From: UBA4085 sp964556755
Lineage (GTDB): Bacteria > Acidobacteriota > Aminicenantia > Aminicenantales > UBA4085
DNA: 58,228 bases
Reading direction: 5' to 3'
NCBI GenBank assembly: GCA_964556755.1
Contig: CAZKXI010000020.1
Span: 1 to 58,228, forward strand
The notes beneath the pieces were generated by a model. The model saw only the letters and a program-made list of their open reading frames with translations. It had not been told where the DNA came from and did no database searches. Both the position numbers and the translations under genes were made by a program. Positions 14,947 through 23,642 of the stretch are shown one piece after another. The first letter of the stretch is position 1. Every line of letters begins with the position of its first letter.

Positions 14947-16203
14947 CTAAACCCTCAGCTCCCGCAGATCGATGCGTGACAAGTCGTCCGTCCCCAAACC
15001 CGCCGCCGCCGAGGATGCGACGTGGGTGGCGATGGCCCGAATCGACTCCAGGCCCTGGGCCCGGCGCTTGTCCTCGAGGATGTCGAGGCCCAGCCGATCC
15101 AGGGCGACCGGGTCGCGGCTGAAGAAGATCCGGTTGTCGGTCGCCAGATGGGTTCCGGCCACGCTGACGGTCGAGATCTTGGCCGCCTCGCCGACGTGGA
15201 GGACCATCTTGTCTTTCAAGCAGGCGTGGGACAGGATGGCTGGAATGGCCTTGGCGCAGTAATCGATGTGGAAGCGGACCTTGTTGGTGGTCACACCCAA
15301 GGCGATGTTCTTCAGGGCCCAGGTGACGCCGCTGTCCTCGTTGTGCTTGAGGACGGCGATGTTGACCAGCTTGGTGATATCCCGGCTGACGATGCGGGAG
15401 AAGCACGACTTGTCCTCGTCCGGGATGACGACACCCTCGAACTTGTCGGCCACCGCCGCGGCAATCTTGCGCACACCCTCGCGGTCGTCATAGGCGGTGT
15501 AGAGACGGCGCAGCTCCGGCTCGAAAGCGGCGGCCCGATCGTCCTTCATGCGGGCCAGCATCCACAGCCAGGTGATGGAGTTGAAGATCTCCCGGTAGGA
15601 GGCCGTGGCCAGGAAATCGCCGCGCACCAGCTCGTGGAACCTCTTCAGCGTCCCATCCGCCAGCGAAATGAAGGCCTCCCGGTCGTAGCCCTCCACCCAA
15701 GGCAGGATCGACTCGCCCTGGGTGGATGTGCCCATGACCCGCATCCCGACCGGCCCCTTGTTCAGGGTCATACCCGTCCTTTGGAACTCGCGGTCCAGGC
15801 GATCCCACACGATGATGGCGTTCTCCTTGACGCCGGCTGATTGGAGGCCGGCCGCCACGGCCCGGATGGACTCGACCGAGGAGGAGACGCGCGGGGCGCC
15901 CAGGCAGTTGATCTTGATCCCGACCACGTCATCCGGAGAAAAGAGCGAGGCCCAGGCGTCCGCCTCGGTCTTCTGGCCCGTCAGCTCCCTCATCCCGGCC
16001 GCGAAAGCCCGGCCGACGGCCGCCGGATTGTAGCGAGTCTCGGCCAACATGTCGTCGGCGGCAACCGAAACCACGCGGCTTCGGGCCGCCGGACTCGACA
16101 GGTCTCCGACACCCGCATGACGAAGGCCTCCCGCGCATCCGGACAGAGCCGTTCCTCCGGCTAAAACCGCCGCCGCTTTGATGAACTCCCTGCGTGTGGT
16201 CAT
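14947..16203 (-). CDS. Tat-exported DUF362 protein
   Basis: A 418-residue protein from the ATG at 16203 (GGGAGGGA site). It opens with a classic twin-arginine signal, TTRREFIKAAAVLAGG, followed by a lipobox-like LSGC, so it may be a Tat lipoprotein. The body is the DUF362 fold: DDVVGIKINCLGAP, NAIIVWDR, DITKLVNIAVLKHNEDSGVT, ALGVTTNKVRFH, SRDPVALDRLGLDIL. There is no ferredoxin CxxCxxC insert. DUF362 proteins often act with iron-sulfur or anaerobic redox systems, but the reaction is unknown. A second DUF362 gene lies at 28247-29503 with the same length and the same signal type. Confidence 0.85.
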   Translation of the reverse strand: MTTRREFIKAAAVLAGGTALSGCAGGLRHAGVGDLSSPAARSRVVSVAADDMLAETRYNPAAVGRAFAAGMRELTGQKTEADAWASLFSPDDVVGIKINCLGAPRVSSSVESIRAVAAGLQSAGVKENAIIVWDRLDREFQRTGMTLNKGPVGMRVMGTSTQGESILPWVEGYDREAFISLADGTLKRFHELVRGDFLATASYREIFNSITWLWMLARMKDDRAAAFEPELRRLYTAYDDREGVRKIAAAVADKFEGVVIPDEDKSCFSRIVSRDITKLVNIAVLKHNEDSGVTWALKNIALGVTTNKVRFHIDYCAKAIPAILSHACLKDKMVLHVGEAAKISTVSVAGTHLATDNRIFFSRDPVALDRLGLDILEDKRRAQGLESIRAIATHVASSAAAGLGTDDLSRIDLRELRV

Positions 16204-16227
16204 ATTCCCTCCCGGTCGATGACCCCT

Positions 16228-16254
16228 ATTGTACCAGAATACTCGGCCCTTCAA
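16228..16254 (-). promoter_or_regulatory. Possible promoter of the DUF362 gene
   Basis: Minus strand: TTGAAG (16254-16249), a short 15-nt spacer, TACAAT (16233-16228). It overlaps the stop codon of the upstream serine hydrolase gene. The short spacer makes it weak. Confidence 0.3.
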
Positions 16255-17363
16255 CGGCGGACGGCTGTAAGAATCCGGTCGTAAAAGAGCTGCATCAGCT
16301 TGTTCTGCTCGATTCCCGGCTGGGTCTGCGCCTGGATGGCCACGACCATATCGTGCTCGGGGACGACAAAGATGTACTGGCCGAAGCGGCCGCGGGCCGC
16401 AAAGACGAGATCGCGGCCGTTCCCGCGGGGATCCGGCGCCAGGATCCACCAGAGATACCCGTAGCCCGCGGGCGGCTGCCCGGGAACCGTCAGGTCGACG
16501 TGCATCCGGAACGACTCCTCGACCCAGGAGGCGGGCAGGACCTGGACGCCGCCCCAGCGGCCCTTGTTTAAGTAGAGCTGGCCCAGCTTGGCCATGTCTC
16601 GGGCCGTCAAGGTCAGGCCGCCTCCGGCATGAGTATGGCCCTCGGCATTGCGGTGCCAATACCACTTCGTGATGCCCAGGGCCGGGAAGAGATGCTTGGC
16701 CGCATAGACGTCAGCGTGCATCCCCGTCCGAGCCTTGAGGATGGAAGACAGCAGGATGACTCCGCCCGAATCGTATTGGAAGCCTATCCCGGGCGGCTGG
16801 ACCATCGGTCGGTCCAGGTAGAACTTGTCCCAGCCCCGGTAGAGCCGATTCAGCTGCTCATGGGGCGAAGATTCGCCGTTCTCATGGTAGTCCGTCCCCG
16901 AGCGCATGGTCAGGAGGTCCCGCACACGGATGGCCCGCTTGCGGTCGTCCAGGTTGGCGATCCCTTCCAGGCCCGGGAAGAAGTCCAGGACTCTCTCGTC
17001 CAGGCTTTTAATCTCGCCGCGGGCCAGGGCCATGCCGATTAGAGCTGAAGTGAAGCTCTTGGACACGGATTGCAGCGCATGGAGCCCTTCGGCCTTGGCC
17101 CCATTGAAATACTCTTCAAAAGCCAGGACGCCATGACGGATGACCAGCAGGGCATGGACCTTGGGATAGAGGACGCCGGCCCGAATGATCTCGGCCGCCT
17201 CTGCCAGGGCCGCCGGGTCCAAGCCTTGCGACTCGGGCGTCGACATCGGCCAGGTCCAAGCCTTTTCCGGCCTCGTCTCCTGCCGCCCCGCGGAAAGCCC
17301 GAGCGCCAGCCAAGCCGCCCATCCCATGCACAAGCCGATCTTGCCCGCTCTTTTTTCCCTCAT
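16251..17363 (-). CDS. Secreted serine hydrolase, beta-lactamase/class C family
   Basis: A 370-residue protein. The hydrophobic N-terminus (GKIGLCMGWAAWLALGLSAG) is a signal peptide. The SxxK nucleophile motif is SVSK at 99-102, inside HALQSVSKSFTSALIG. The second motif is Y-D-S within FQYDSGGVILLS, and the third lies in AARGRFGQYIFVV (G-rich, lacking the textbook KTG). This set fits the penicillin-binding/esterase group of family S12 rather than a resistance beta-lactamase. The start at 17363 has no Shine-Dalgarno, but a -10 box lies 7 nt upstream (see the promoter at 17371-17399). A strong terminator separates it from nifJ upstream. Confidence 0.85.
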   Translation of the reverse strand: MREKRAGKIGLCMGWAAWLALGLSAGRQETRPEKAWTWPMSTPESQGLDPAALAEAAEIIRAGVLYPKVHALLVIRHGVLAFEEYFNGAKAEGLHALQSVSKSFTSALIGMALARGEIKSLDERVLDFFPGLEGIANLDDRKRAIRVRDLLTMRSGTDYHENGESSPHEQLNRLYRGWDKFYLDRPMVQPPGIGFQYDSGGVILLSSILKARTGMHADVYAAKHLFPALGITKWYWHRNAEGHTHAGGGLTLTARDMAKLGQLYLNKGRWGGVQVLPASWVEESFRMHVDLTVPGQPPAGYGYLWWILAPDPRGNGRDLVFAARGRFGQYIFVVPEHDMVVAIQAQTQPGIEQNKLMQLFYDRILTAVRR

Positions 17364-17370
17364 GGGGACA

Positions 17371-17399
17371 ATGTAAGGCGGGGCGCCGTTCTTGTCCAA
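17371..17399 (-). promoter_or_regulatory. Predicted promoter of the serine hydrolase gene, giving a leaderless mRNA
   Basis: Minus strand: TTGGAC (17399-17394), 17-nt spacer, TTACAT (17376-17371), only 7 nt before the ATG at 17363. Transcription would start at the start codon. Confidence 0.45.
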
Positions 17400-17465
17400 T
17401 CGATCCGAGACCGCGCCTCTTTCGCCGACGATGCCCCATGGATCGGATCCATCGCGGCCTGGGCC

Positions 17466-17510
17466 GCCGAAAACGAAAACGGCCGCCCCGGGTTTCCCCG
17501 GAGCGGCCGT
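17466..17510 (-). terminator. Rho-independent terminator after nifJ
   Basis: A near-perfect GC-rich hairpin, stem 17479-17492 with 17496-17510 around a TTT/AAA loop (ACGGCCGC... paired with ...GCGGCCGT). On the minus strand it is followed by the T-rich TTTTCGTTTTC. It lies 24 nt after the nifJ stop codon. Confidence 0.85.
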
Positions 17511-17533
17511 ATGGAGCCGGCGGAACGCGGAGC

Positions 17534-20500
17534 TTACTCCGCCATCTTCTTGTAGGTCTCGTAGCGCTTCTTGGCCTCGTCGGCGGCCCGAGCGAAGAGC
17601 ACCTTGGCCTGATCGGGATACTGCTGGACCAGGGTTCGGTAGCGGACCTCGTTCTTCAGGAAGGCCTCGTACTCCATCTTCGGCTCGCGCGAGTCGAGCT
17701 GGAGCGGATTCTTGCCTTCCTTGGCCAGGGCCGGGTTGTACCGGTACAGGATCCAGTACCCGGTATCGACGGCCAGCTTCTCCTCGGCTTGGGACTTGCT
17801 CATGTCGATGCCGTGGTTGATGCAGGGCGAGTAGGCGATGATGATCGAAGGTCCGTCGAAGGCCTCGGCTTCCTGGAAAGCCTTGAGGCACTGGTTCATA
17901 TTGGCGCCCATGGCCACCGAGGCCACGTAGACGTAGCCGTACGTCATGGCCATCCGCCCGAGGTCCTTCTTGGAGGTCTTCTTGCCCGAGGCGGCGAATT
18001 TAGCCACCGATCCAGTCGGGGTGGACTTGGAGGCCTGGCCGCCGGTGTTGGAGTAGACCTCGGTGTCAAGGACCAGGACGTTGACGTTGCGGTTGGAGGC
18101 CAGGACGTGGTCCAGGCCGCCATAGCCGATGTCGTAGGCCCAGCCGTCGCCGCCGATGCACCAGACGCTCTTCTCGACCAGGAAGTCCTTGAGCTCGTCG
18201 ATCTTGGCCAGGTGGGGCTTGGCCGCGCCCTCGGCCTTGAGGGCCGCCGGCAGGGCCTCGCGGACGGCCTTGGCGGCCGCCTTGGCCTCGTCGTCGACCT
18301 TGCCCCAGACGGCCTTCATCTTGGTCAGGGCTTCCGTGAGAGCCGGGGCGACGCCCGCCGCCAGGGCCGCCTCGATCGAGGCCGCCAGCAGGCGCCGGTT
18401 GGCGTCGACCGCCAGGCGCATGCCGAAGCCGTACTCGGCGTTGTCCTCGAACAGCGAGTTGCCCCAGGCCGGGCCCTTGCCTTCGGCGTTGACGCAGTAA
18501 GGCGAGGTCGGGAAGGTGCCGCCGTAGATGGAGGAGCAGCCGGTGGCGTTGGCGATGATCATCCGGTCGCCGAAGAGCTGGCTGGCCAGCTTGACGTAGG
18601 GCGTCTCGCCGCAGCCGGCGCAGGCGCCGCTGAACTCGAACAGGGGGCGCAGGAACTGGCTGCCCTTGAGCGTCTCGGGCTTGATCCCGTCCAGGACGTT
18701 GTCGGGCAGCTTGTCGAAGTACTCGGCCTTGGCGCCCTCGCCGGCCGCGCGCAGCTCAGCGATGGGGGTCATGACCAGGGCCTTGTTCTTGGCCGGGCAG
18801 ACGTTGGCGCAGGAGCCGCAGCCGCAGCAGTCCTCGATGTAGACTTGGACCCGGTACTGCAGGCCGCGGTCGTTCTTGGTGTTGGACTTGAGGACGGCGA
18901 ATCCCTCCGGCGCTCCCTTCAGGTCGGCTGGAGCGATCTGCTTGGCCCGGATGGTGGCGTGGGGGCAGACGAACGAGCACTGGTTGCACTGGGTGCAGTT
19001 CGCCGGCAGCCACAGGGGCGCGGTGGTGGCGATGCCGCGCTTCTCCAGCCGGGAGGTAGCCGTGGGGATGGCCCCGTCGAAGGGCATCTTGGACACGGGC
19101 AGGTCGTCGCCCTTGAACCGAGTCACCGGGTCGATGACCTCCTTGGCGAAGGCGATGGCGTCGTCGGGGATGAGCTTGAGCCGGGGCGCGGACGCGGTGA
19201 TCTTGTCCGGGACGGGGACGGCCTCCAGGCCGGTCGCGGCCCGGTCGATGGCGTCCCAGTTCATCTTGACCACGGCCTCGCCCTTGCGGCCGTAGGTCTT
19301 CTCGACGGCCTTCTTCATCAGGGCGATGGCCTCGGCCTCGGGCAGGACGCCCGAGAGCTTGAAGAAGCAGGCCTGCATGATGGAGTTGATGCGCAGGCCC
19401 AGGCCCAGCTCGCCGGCCATCTTGAGGGCGTCGATGGTGAAGACCTTGACCTTCTTGTCGATGATCGTCCTCTGCATGTCCTCGGTCAGGTTCTCGAAGA
19501 CCTCGGAGGCCTTCCAGTCCGAGTTGAGCAGGAAGGTGCCGCCCTCGCGGATGCCCTCCAGGATGTCCAGGCGGCCGATATAGGAGGGCTTGTGAAGGGC
19601 CACGAAGTCGACGGTGTTCAGGAAGTATTGCGACTGGATGGGCTGCTTCCCGAAGCGGAGGTGGGAGATGGTCACTCCGCCCGACTTCTTGGAGTCGTAC
19701 TGGAAGTAGCCCTGGCCGTACATCTCGGTGTTGTCGGCGATGATCTTGATGGAGTTCTTGTTGGCCCCGACGGTGCCGTCCGAGCCGTAGCCCCAGAACT
19801 TGCAGCGGACCGTGCCCGGCAGCTCGGTGTCCAGCACCGGGCCGACCGGGATGGAGGTGTGGCTGACGTCGTCGTGGATGCCGACCGTGAAGCCGTGGCG
19901 GGCCGGGCCGGCCAGGTGGTCGTAGACGGCCTTGACCATGGCCGGGGTGAACTCCTTGGAGGACAGGCCGTACCGGCCGCCGATGATCTTGAGGCCGCGG
20001 CCTTCCAGGGCCACGACCACGTCCAGATAGAGCGGCTCGCCGATGGAGCCGGGCTCCTTGGTCCGGTCGAGGACGGCGATGCGCTTGACCGTCTTGGGCA
20101 GGGCGGCGGCCAGGGCGGCGGCGTCGAAAGGCCGGTAGAGGCGGACCTTGACCAGGCCCAGCTTGGCCCCGCGGGCGTTGAGGAAGTTGATCGTCTCCTC
20201 GGCCGTCTCGGCGCCGGAGCCCATCATGATGATGATGTTCTCGGCCTCGGGGGAACCGAAGTAATCGAACAGGTGGTACTGGCGGCCGATGGCCCCGGCC
20301 ACCTTGTCCATGTACTGCTGGACCAGGGCGGGCGCGGCCAGGTAGTCGTTGTTGGTCGTCTCGCGGCCCTGGAAGTAGACGTCGGGGTTCTGCTGGCCGA
20401 CCTTCATCATCGGCCGCTCGGGATTGAGCGAGCGGCGGCGGAAGTCGTCCAGGTACTGGGGCTCGAACAGGCCGGCCAGGGTCTCGTAGGAGACCTGGTC

Positions 20501-21049
20501 GACCTTCTCGACCACGTTCGACGTCCGGAAGCCGTCGAAGAAGTGGAGGAAGGGGATGCGCGTCCGGAGAGTGGCCAGGTGAGCCACGATGGCCAGGTCC
20601 TGGGCCTCCTGGACGGAGCCGGCGCAGGTCATGGCGAAGCCGGTGTTGCGGGCGGCCATGACGTCACTATGGTCGCCGAAGATGGACAGCGACTGGGCGG
20701 CCAGCGAGCGGGCCGAGACCAGGAAGACCGTCGGCAGCATCTCGCCGGCGATCTTGTGCATATTGGGCAGCATCAGCATGAGGCCCTGCGAGGCGGTGAA
20801 CGTCGTGGTCAGGGCGCCGGCCGACAGCGAGCCGTGGACCGCGCCGGAGGCCCCGCCCTCGGACTGCATCTCGACGACGTCGACCTTCTGGCCCCAGATG
20901 TTCTTGCGGCCCTGGGCGGACCACTCGTCCGCCAGCTCGCCCATCGTCGAGGACGGGGTGATCGGGTAGATGGCGGCCACTTCGGAATACGCGTAGGCGA
21001 CGTGGGTCGCGGCCGTGTTTCCGTCGATCGTTTTGAAGTTTTTCTTCAT
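17534..21049 (-). CDS. nifJ: Pyruvate:ferredoxin (flavodoxin) oxidoreductase, single-chain
   Basis: A 1171-residue homodimeric-type PFOR, full length for the family. In order: the pyrimidine-binding domain (ITPSSTMGELADEW), the core with TFTASQGLMLMLPNM, the gamma domain (FWGYGSDGTVGANKNSIK), two [4Fe-4S] ferredoxin clusters (CTQCNQCSFVCPH and CCGCGSCANVCPAK), and the thiamine-diphosphate domain (CAGCGETPYVKL, NATGCSSIYGG, GDGWAYDIGYGGLDHVL, VLDTEVYSNTGGQ) carrying the proximal cluster cysteines. It converts pyruvate and CoA to acetyl-CoA, CO2 and reduced ferredoxin, marking an anaerobic metabolism. A start AGGAG site is present. It follows recR by 54 nt, with a GC hairpin between. Confidence 0.97.
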   Translation of the reverse strand: MKKNFKTIDGNTAATHVAYAYSEVAAIYPITPSSTMGELADEWSAQGRKNIWGQKVDVVEMQSEGGASGAVHGSLSAGALTTTFTASQGLMLMLPNMHKIAGEMLPTVFLVSARSLAAQSLSIFGDHSDVMAARNTGFAMTCAGSVQEAQDLAIVAHLATLRTRIPFLHFFDGFRTSNVVEKVDQVSYETLAGLFEPQYLDDFRRRSLNPERPMMKVGQQNPDVYFQGRETTNNDYLAAPALVQQYMDKVAGAIGRQYHLFDYFGSPEAENIIIMMGSGAETAEETINFLNARGAKLGLVKVRLYRPFDAAALAAALPKTVKRIAVLDRTKEPGSIGEPLYLDVVVALEGRGLKIIGGRYGLSSKEFTPAMVKAVYDHLAGPARHGFTVGIHDDVSHTSIPVGPVLDTELPGTVRCKFWGYGSDGTVGANKNSIKIIADNTEMYGQGYFQYDSKKSGGVTISHLRFGKQPIQSQYFLNTVDFVALHKPSYIGRLDILEGIREGGTFLLNSDWKASEVFENLTEDMQRTIIDKKVKVFTIDALKMAGELGLGLRINSIMQACFFKLSGVLPEAEAIALMKKAVEKTYGRKGEAVVKMNWDAIDRAATGLEAVPVPDKITASAPRLKLIPDDAIAFAKEVIDPVTRFKGDDLPVSKMPFDGAIPTATSRLEKRGIATTAPLWLPANCTQCNQCSFVCPHATIRAKQIAPADLKGAPEGFAVLKSNTKNDRGLQYRVQVYIEDCCGCGSCANVCPAKNKALVMTPIAELRAAGEGAKAEYFDKLPDNVLDGIKPETLKGSQFLRPLFEFSGACAGCGETPYVKLASQLFGDRMIIANATGCSSIYGGTFPTSPYCVNAEGKGPAWGNSLFEDNAEYGFGMRLAVDANRRLLAASIEAALAAGVAPALTEALTKMKAVWGKVDDEAKAAAKAVREALPAALKAEGAAKPHLAKIDELKDFLVEKSVWCIGGDGWAYDIGYGGLDHVLASNRNVNVLVLDTEVYSNTGGQASKSTPTGSVAKFAASGKKTSKKDLGRMAMTYGYVYVASVAMGANMNQCLKAFQEAEAFDGPSIIIAYSPCINHGIDMSKSQAEEKLAVDTGYWILYRYNPALAKEGKNPLQLDSREPKMEYEAFLKNEVRYRTLVQQYPDQAKVLFARAADEAKKRYETYKKMAE

Positions 21050-21103
21050 CGGACACTCCTCTTGTCGCCGCGCTCGGCGGCGCGTGATTTTATGCGGACC
21101 GGT

Positions 21104-21712
21104 CTAGTCTTTCATCTCGGTGCGGCCTTCCAGGGCCTTGCGCATGGTCACCTGGTCGGCGTAGTCGATATCGGACCCCACCGGCAGGCCCATGGCCAGC
21201 CGGGTCAGCCGCAGGGGCAGGCCGCGCAGCATGCGGACCAGGAAGTGGGCCGTCGCCTCGCCGTCCGCGGTCGGATTGGTGGCGATGATGACCTCTTGGA
21301 AGGTCCCGGCCGAGAGCCGGCGGACGAGCTTGTCCAGCTTGAGATCCTCCGGCCCGACGCCCTTGAGGGGGGCCAGGGCGCCCAGCAGGACGTGGTAGCG
21401 GCCATGGAAGATGCCCGTCTTCTCGATGGTGCCGATGTTGAACGGCTCCTCGACCACGCACAGCACGTCGTCGGCCCGGCGGCCGTCCGAGCAGTAGGGG
21501 CAGGGGTCGACGTGGGTGATGTTGTTGCAGACGGAGCAGGCGAAGAGGCTCTTCTTGACCTCGCGGATGGCCTCGGCCAGGGATTCGGCCTCGGCTTCGG
21601 GCCGGGCCAGGATGTGGAAGGCGATCCGCTGGGCGGTCTTGGCTCCGATGCTGGGAATGCGCCGCAGCTCCTCGATGAGGCGGTCCAGGGGCTGGGGCGC
21701 GGCCTCGGCCAT
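21104..21712 (-). CDS. recR: Recombination mediator protein RecR
   Basis: A 202-residue RecR, normal length. The N-terminal helix-hairpin-helix (LRRIPSIGAKTAQRIAFHIL), a four-cysteine zinc finger (CSVCNNITHVDPCPYCSD), and a Toprim domain (VLCVVEEPFNIGTIEKTG, EVIIATNPTADGEATAHFL) are all intact. RecR loads RecA at gaps with RecF/RecO. It starts within the stop codon of ybaB (one shared base), and the dnaX-ybaB-recR order is the common bacterial one. Confidence 0.97.
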   Translation of the reverse strand: MAEAAPQPLDRLIEELRRIPSIGAKTAQRIAFHILARPEAEAESLAEAIREVKKSLFACSVCNNITHVDPCPYCSDGRRADDVLCVVEEPFNIGTIEKTGIFHGRYHVLLGALAPLKGVGPEDLKLDKLVRRLSAGTFQEVIIATNPTADGEATAHFLVRMLRGLPLRLTRLAMGLPVGSDIDYADQVTMRKALEGRTEMKD

Positions 21713-22023
21713 CAGGACAGCCCCGGCATCTTCAGCCCGGCGCCCAGGGCTCCGAGCTTGTCGGCCATCTGCTCGTCGACTTTGGCGGCGGCGTCGTTGA
21801 AGGCGGCCACGACCAGGTCCTGGAGCATGGCGATGTCGTCCTTGTTGACGACCTCCGGATCGAGCTTGAGGGCCAGCAGGTTCTTGTGGCCGTCCACCGT
21901 AAGGACGACCATGCCGCCGCCGGAGCTGCCCTCGATCCGCATCGCAGACAGCTCCTTCTGCATGCGCTCCTGCATCTCCTTGGCCGTCTTGAGCATCTTG
22001 TTCAGATCGCCGAGTCCCTTCAT
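21712..22023 (-). CDS. ybaB: YbaB/EbfC family nucleoid-associated protein
   Basis: A 103-residue protein with the YbaB pattern: MKGLGDLNKMLKTAKEMQERM coiled helix, then GGGMVVLTVDGHKNLLALKLDPEVV, then DIAMLQDLVVAAFNDAAAKV. It is a dimeric DNA-binding protein of uncertain physiological role, encoded between dnaX and recR in many bacteria. It starts 4 nt after the dnaX stop and touches recR. Confidence 0.95.
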   Translation of the reverse strand: MKGLGDLNKMLKTAKEMQERMQKELSAMRIEGSSGGGMVVLTVDGHKNLLALKLDPEVVNKDDIAMLQDLVVAAFNDAAAKVDEQMADKLGALGAGLKMPGLS

Positions 22024-22027
22024 GGCG

Positions 22028-23491
22028 TCAGCTTTCCTCCTGGGGCGGCTTGGGCGGGGCTTCCGCCGCGACGACGCGGGCCTTGAACTTGTCCACGAAT
22101 TGGCGCAGCGAGGGGTCCTTGAGCAGCCGCTCCTGCTCCGGGTCCGCGGCCGGGGGCTTCGGCTCGGAAGGGGCCCCCGGCGCCTTCGGCCGGAAGGCCG
22201 CCGCGACCGAGGGCCGGGCCGGCGGGGCGGCGGGCGCCGGGACCGCCGGGCGCGGCTCGGAGCGCAGGGTGGCCGTGGGGACGGCCGTCATGCGCGGCGC
22301 GGTCCGGGGCGGGGCCGCGGGCACGCCCCGCCGCGGATCGCCGTCGCCGGCCCCGGCCTTCAGGATCTCGACCTCGCGCAGGATGTCTTCCAGGGCGGCC
22401 AGGCGTCGGAAGTGGCAGAGCCGGACAAGGACGGTCTCGAAGTAGATCTGGGGATGGGAGGCGAACTTGAGCCCGCCCTCGGCCGCCTGGAGAGCCTGCA
22501 GGCGCCGCAGCCAGTCGTCCGGGCCGGCCTTCTCGGCCTCGGCCTTGAGCCGGGCCATGTCCTCGGCCGTGAATAGGAGCAGGTCTTGGGGCGCGTCGAC
22601 GGTCCGGACGAGGAGCAGGTTGCGGAAATGGAGAACCAAATCCTTGTAGAAGGCCCGCAGATCGTGCCCGGCCTCGACTACCCGGTCGGTTAAACCGAAG
22701 ATCTGGTCGGCCCGCCCGTCCGCCACGGCCGCGGAGAAGGCGAACAGCAGGTCGCGGCTGACGACGCCCAGGATCTCCTTCAGCTCGGCGTCGCCGATGG
22801 ACTCGCCGCAGAAGGCCACGGCCTGGTCCAGCAGGCTCTGGGCGTCGCGGATCGAGCCGTCGGAGGCCTCCGCGATCAGGCCCAGGCCGAACGGGCTGAC
22901 GGTCAATCCCTCCTTGCCGGCGATGACGGAAAGATGGTTGACGATCTCGCGTTGCGAGACGCGCTTGAACTCGAAGTGCTGGCATCTGGAGACGATGGTG
23001 GCCGGGACCTTGTGGAACTCGGTCGTGGCGAAGATGAAGACCGTCTGCGGCGGCGGCTCTTCGAGGGTCTTCAGGAGGGCGTTGAAGCCGTCCTTGGTGA
23101 TCTGGTGGACCTCATCGATGTAGATGACCTTGGTCCGGCTGCGGATGGCCTTGTAGCGCACCGAGTCGCGCAGCTGGCGGATGTCGTCGATGCCGCGGTT
23201 CGAGGCGCCGTCGATCTCCAGGACGTCCAGGGAGCGGTCCTCGTCGATCTCGCGGCAGGTCTCGCAGACGTTGCAGGGGGTCGGAGTCGGGCCCTTCTCG
23301 CAGTTGAGGGCTTTGGCCAGGATGCGGGCGGCGGTCGTCTTGCCGACGCCGCGCATGCCCGAGAAGAGATAAGCCTGGGCCACCCGGTGGCCGGTGATGG
23401 CGTTCTGGAGGGTCCGGACGACGGCCTTCTGGCCGATCATCTCCTCGAACGTCTTAGGCCGGTACTTCCGGGCGTAAACCAGGTATTGCAT
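22028..23491 (-). CDS. dnaX: DNA polymerase III subunit gamma/tau
   Basis: A 487-residue clamp-loader subunit. Domain I has YLVYARKYRPKTFEEMIGQ, Walker A GMRGVGKTT at 45-53, a zinc module (Cys64 and CNVCETC at 73-79) and Walker B VIYIDEVHQI; sensor ATTEFHKVPATIVSRCQHF follows. Domain III is recognisable to about residue 370, then comes a Pro/Ala-rich linker and a short acidic C-terminal segment. It is shorter than E. coli tau (643), so a polymerase-binding domain V is reduced or absent. I saw no obvious frameshift slippery site. It is first in the dnaX-ybaB-recR cluster. Confidence 0.96.
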   Translation of the reverse strand: MQYLVYARKYRPKTFEEMIGQKAVVRTLQNAITGHRVAQAYLFSGMRGVGKTTAARILAKALNCEKGPTPTPCNVCETCREIDEDRSLDVLEIDGASNRGIDDIRQLRDSVRYKAIRSRTKVIYIDEVHQITKDGFNALLKTLEEPPPQTVFIFATTEFHKVPATIVSRCQHFEFKRVSQREIVNHLSVIAGKEGLTVSPFGLGLIAEASDGSIRDAQSLLDQAVAFCGESIGDAELKEILGVVSRDLLFAFSAAVADGRADQIFGLTDRVVEAGHDLRAFYKDLVLHFRNLLLVRTVDAPQDLLLFTAEDMARLKAEAEKAGPDDWLRRLQALQAAEGGLKFASHPQIYFETVLVRLCHFRRLAALEDILREVEILKAGAGDGDPRRGVPAAPPRTAPRMTAVPTATLRSEPRPAVPAPAAPPARPSVAAAFRPKAPGAPSEPKPPAADPEQERLLKDPSLRQFVDKFKARVVAAEAPPKPPQEES

Positions 23492-23620
23492 GCTCTTTGC
23501 GCTTCCCTTGGAGCAGGGCGATCCCTCTTTTCAGGAACGGGATAGATTAACACAAATGCTTCCGCCCCCGCAAAGCCTATTTCGCCGCGCCGGGGCCTGG
23601 AGTCCGGCCTCTCAACTCGC

Positions 23621-23626
23621 TATAAT
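23621..23626 (+). promoter_or_regulatory. Predicted -10 box for the DUF1624 gene
   Basis: A perfect TATAAT, 16 nt before the ATG at 23643. No convincing -35 box is seen at 16-18 nt upstream. Confidence 0.5.
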
Positions 23627-23642
23627 CCGGCCGGAGCTGTTC

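Noticed and set aside
16251..17363. Beta-lactamase resistance gene
   Set aside because: SxxK and Y-x-S are present but the third motif is not the usual KTG, and the overall sequence fits secreted peptidase/esterase members of family S12. No resistance claim is supported.
17438..22576. 1712-codon plus-strand open frame
   Set aside because: It lies opposite nifJ, recR, ybaB and part of dnaX, all unmistakable on the minus strand. High GC keeps the antisense frame open.
23492..23642. SRP RNA beside dnaX, as in many bacteria
   Set aside because: The intergenic sequence lacks the conserved SRP Alu/S-domain tetraloop pattern; only a -10 box was seen.
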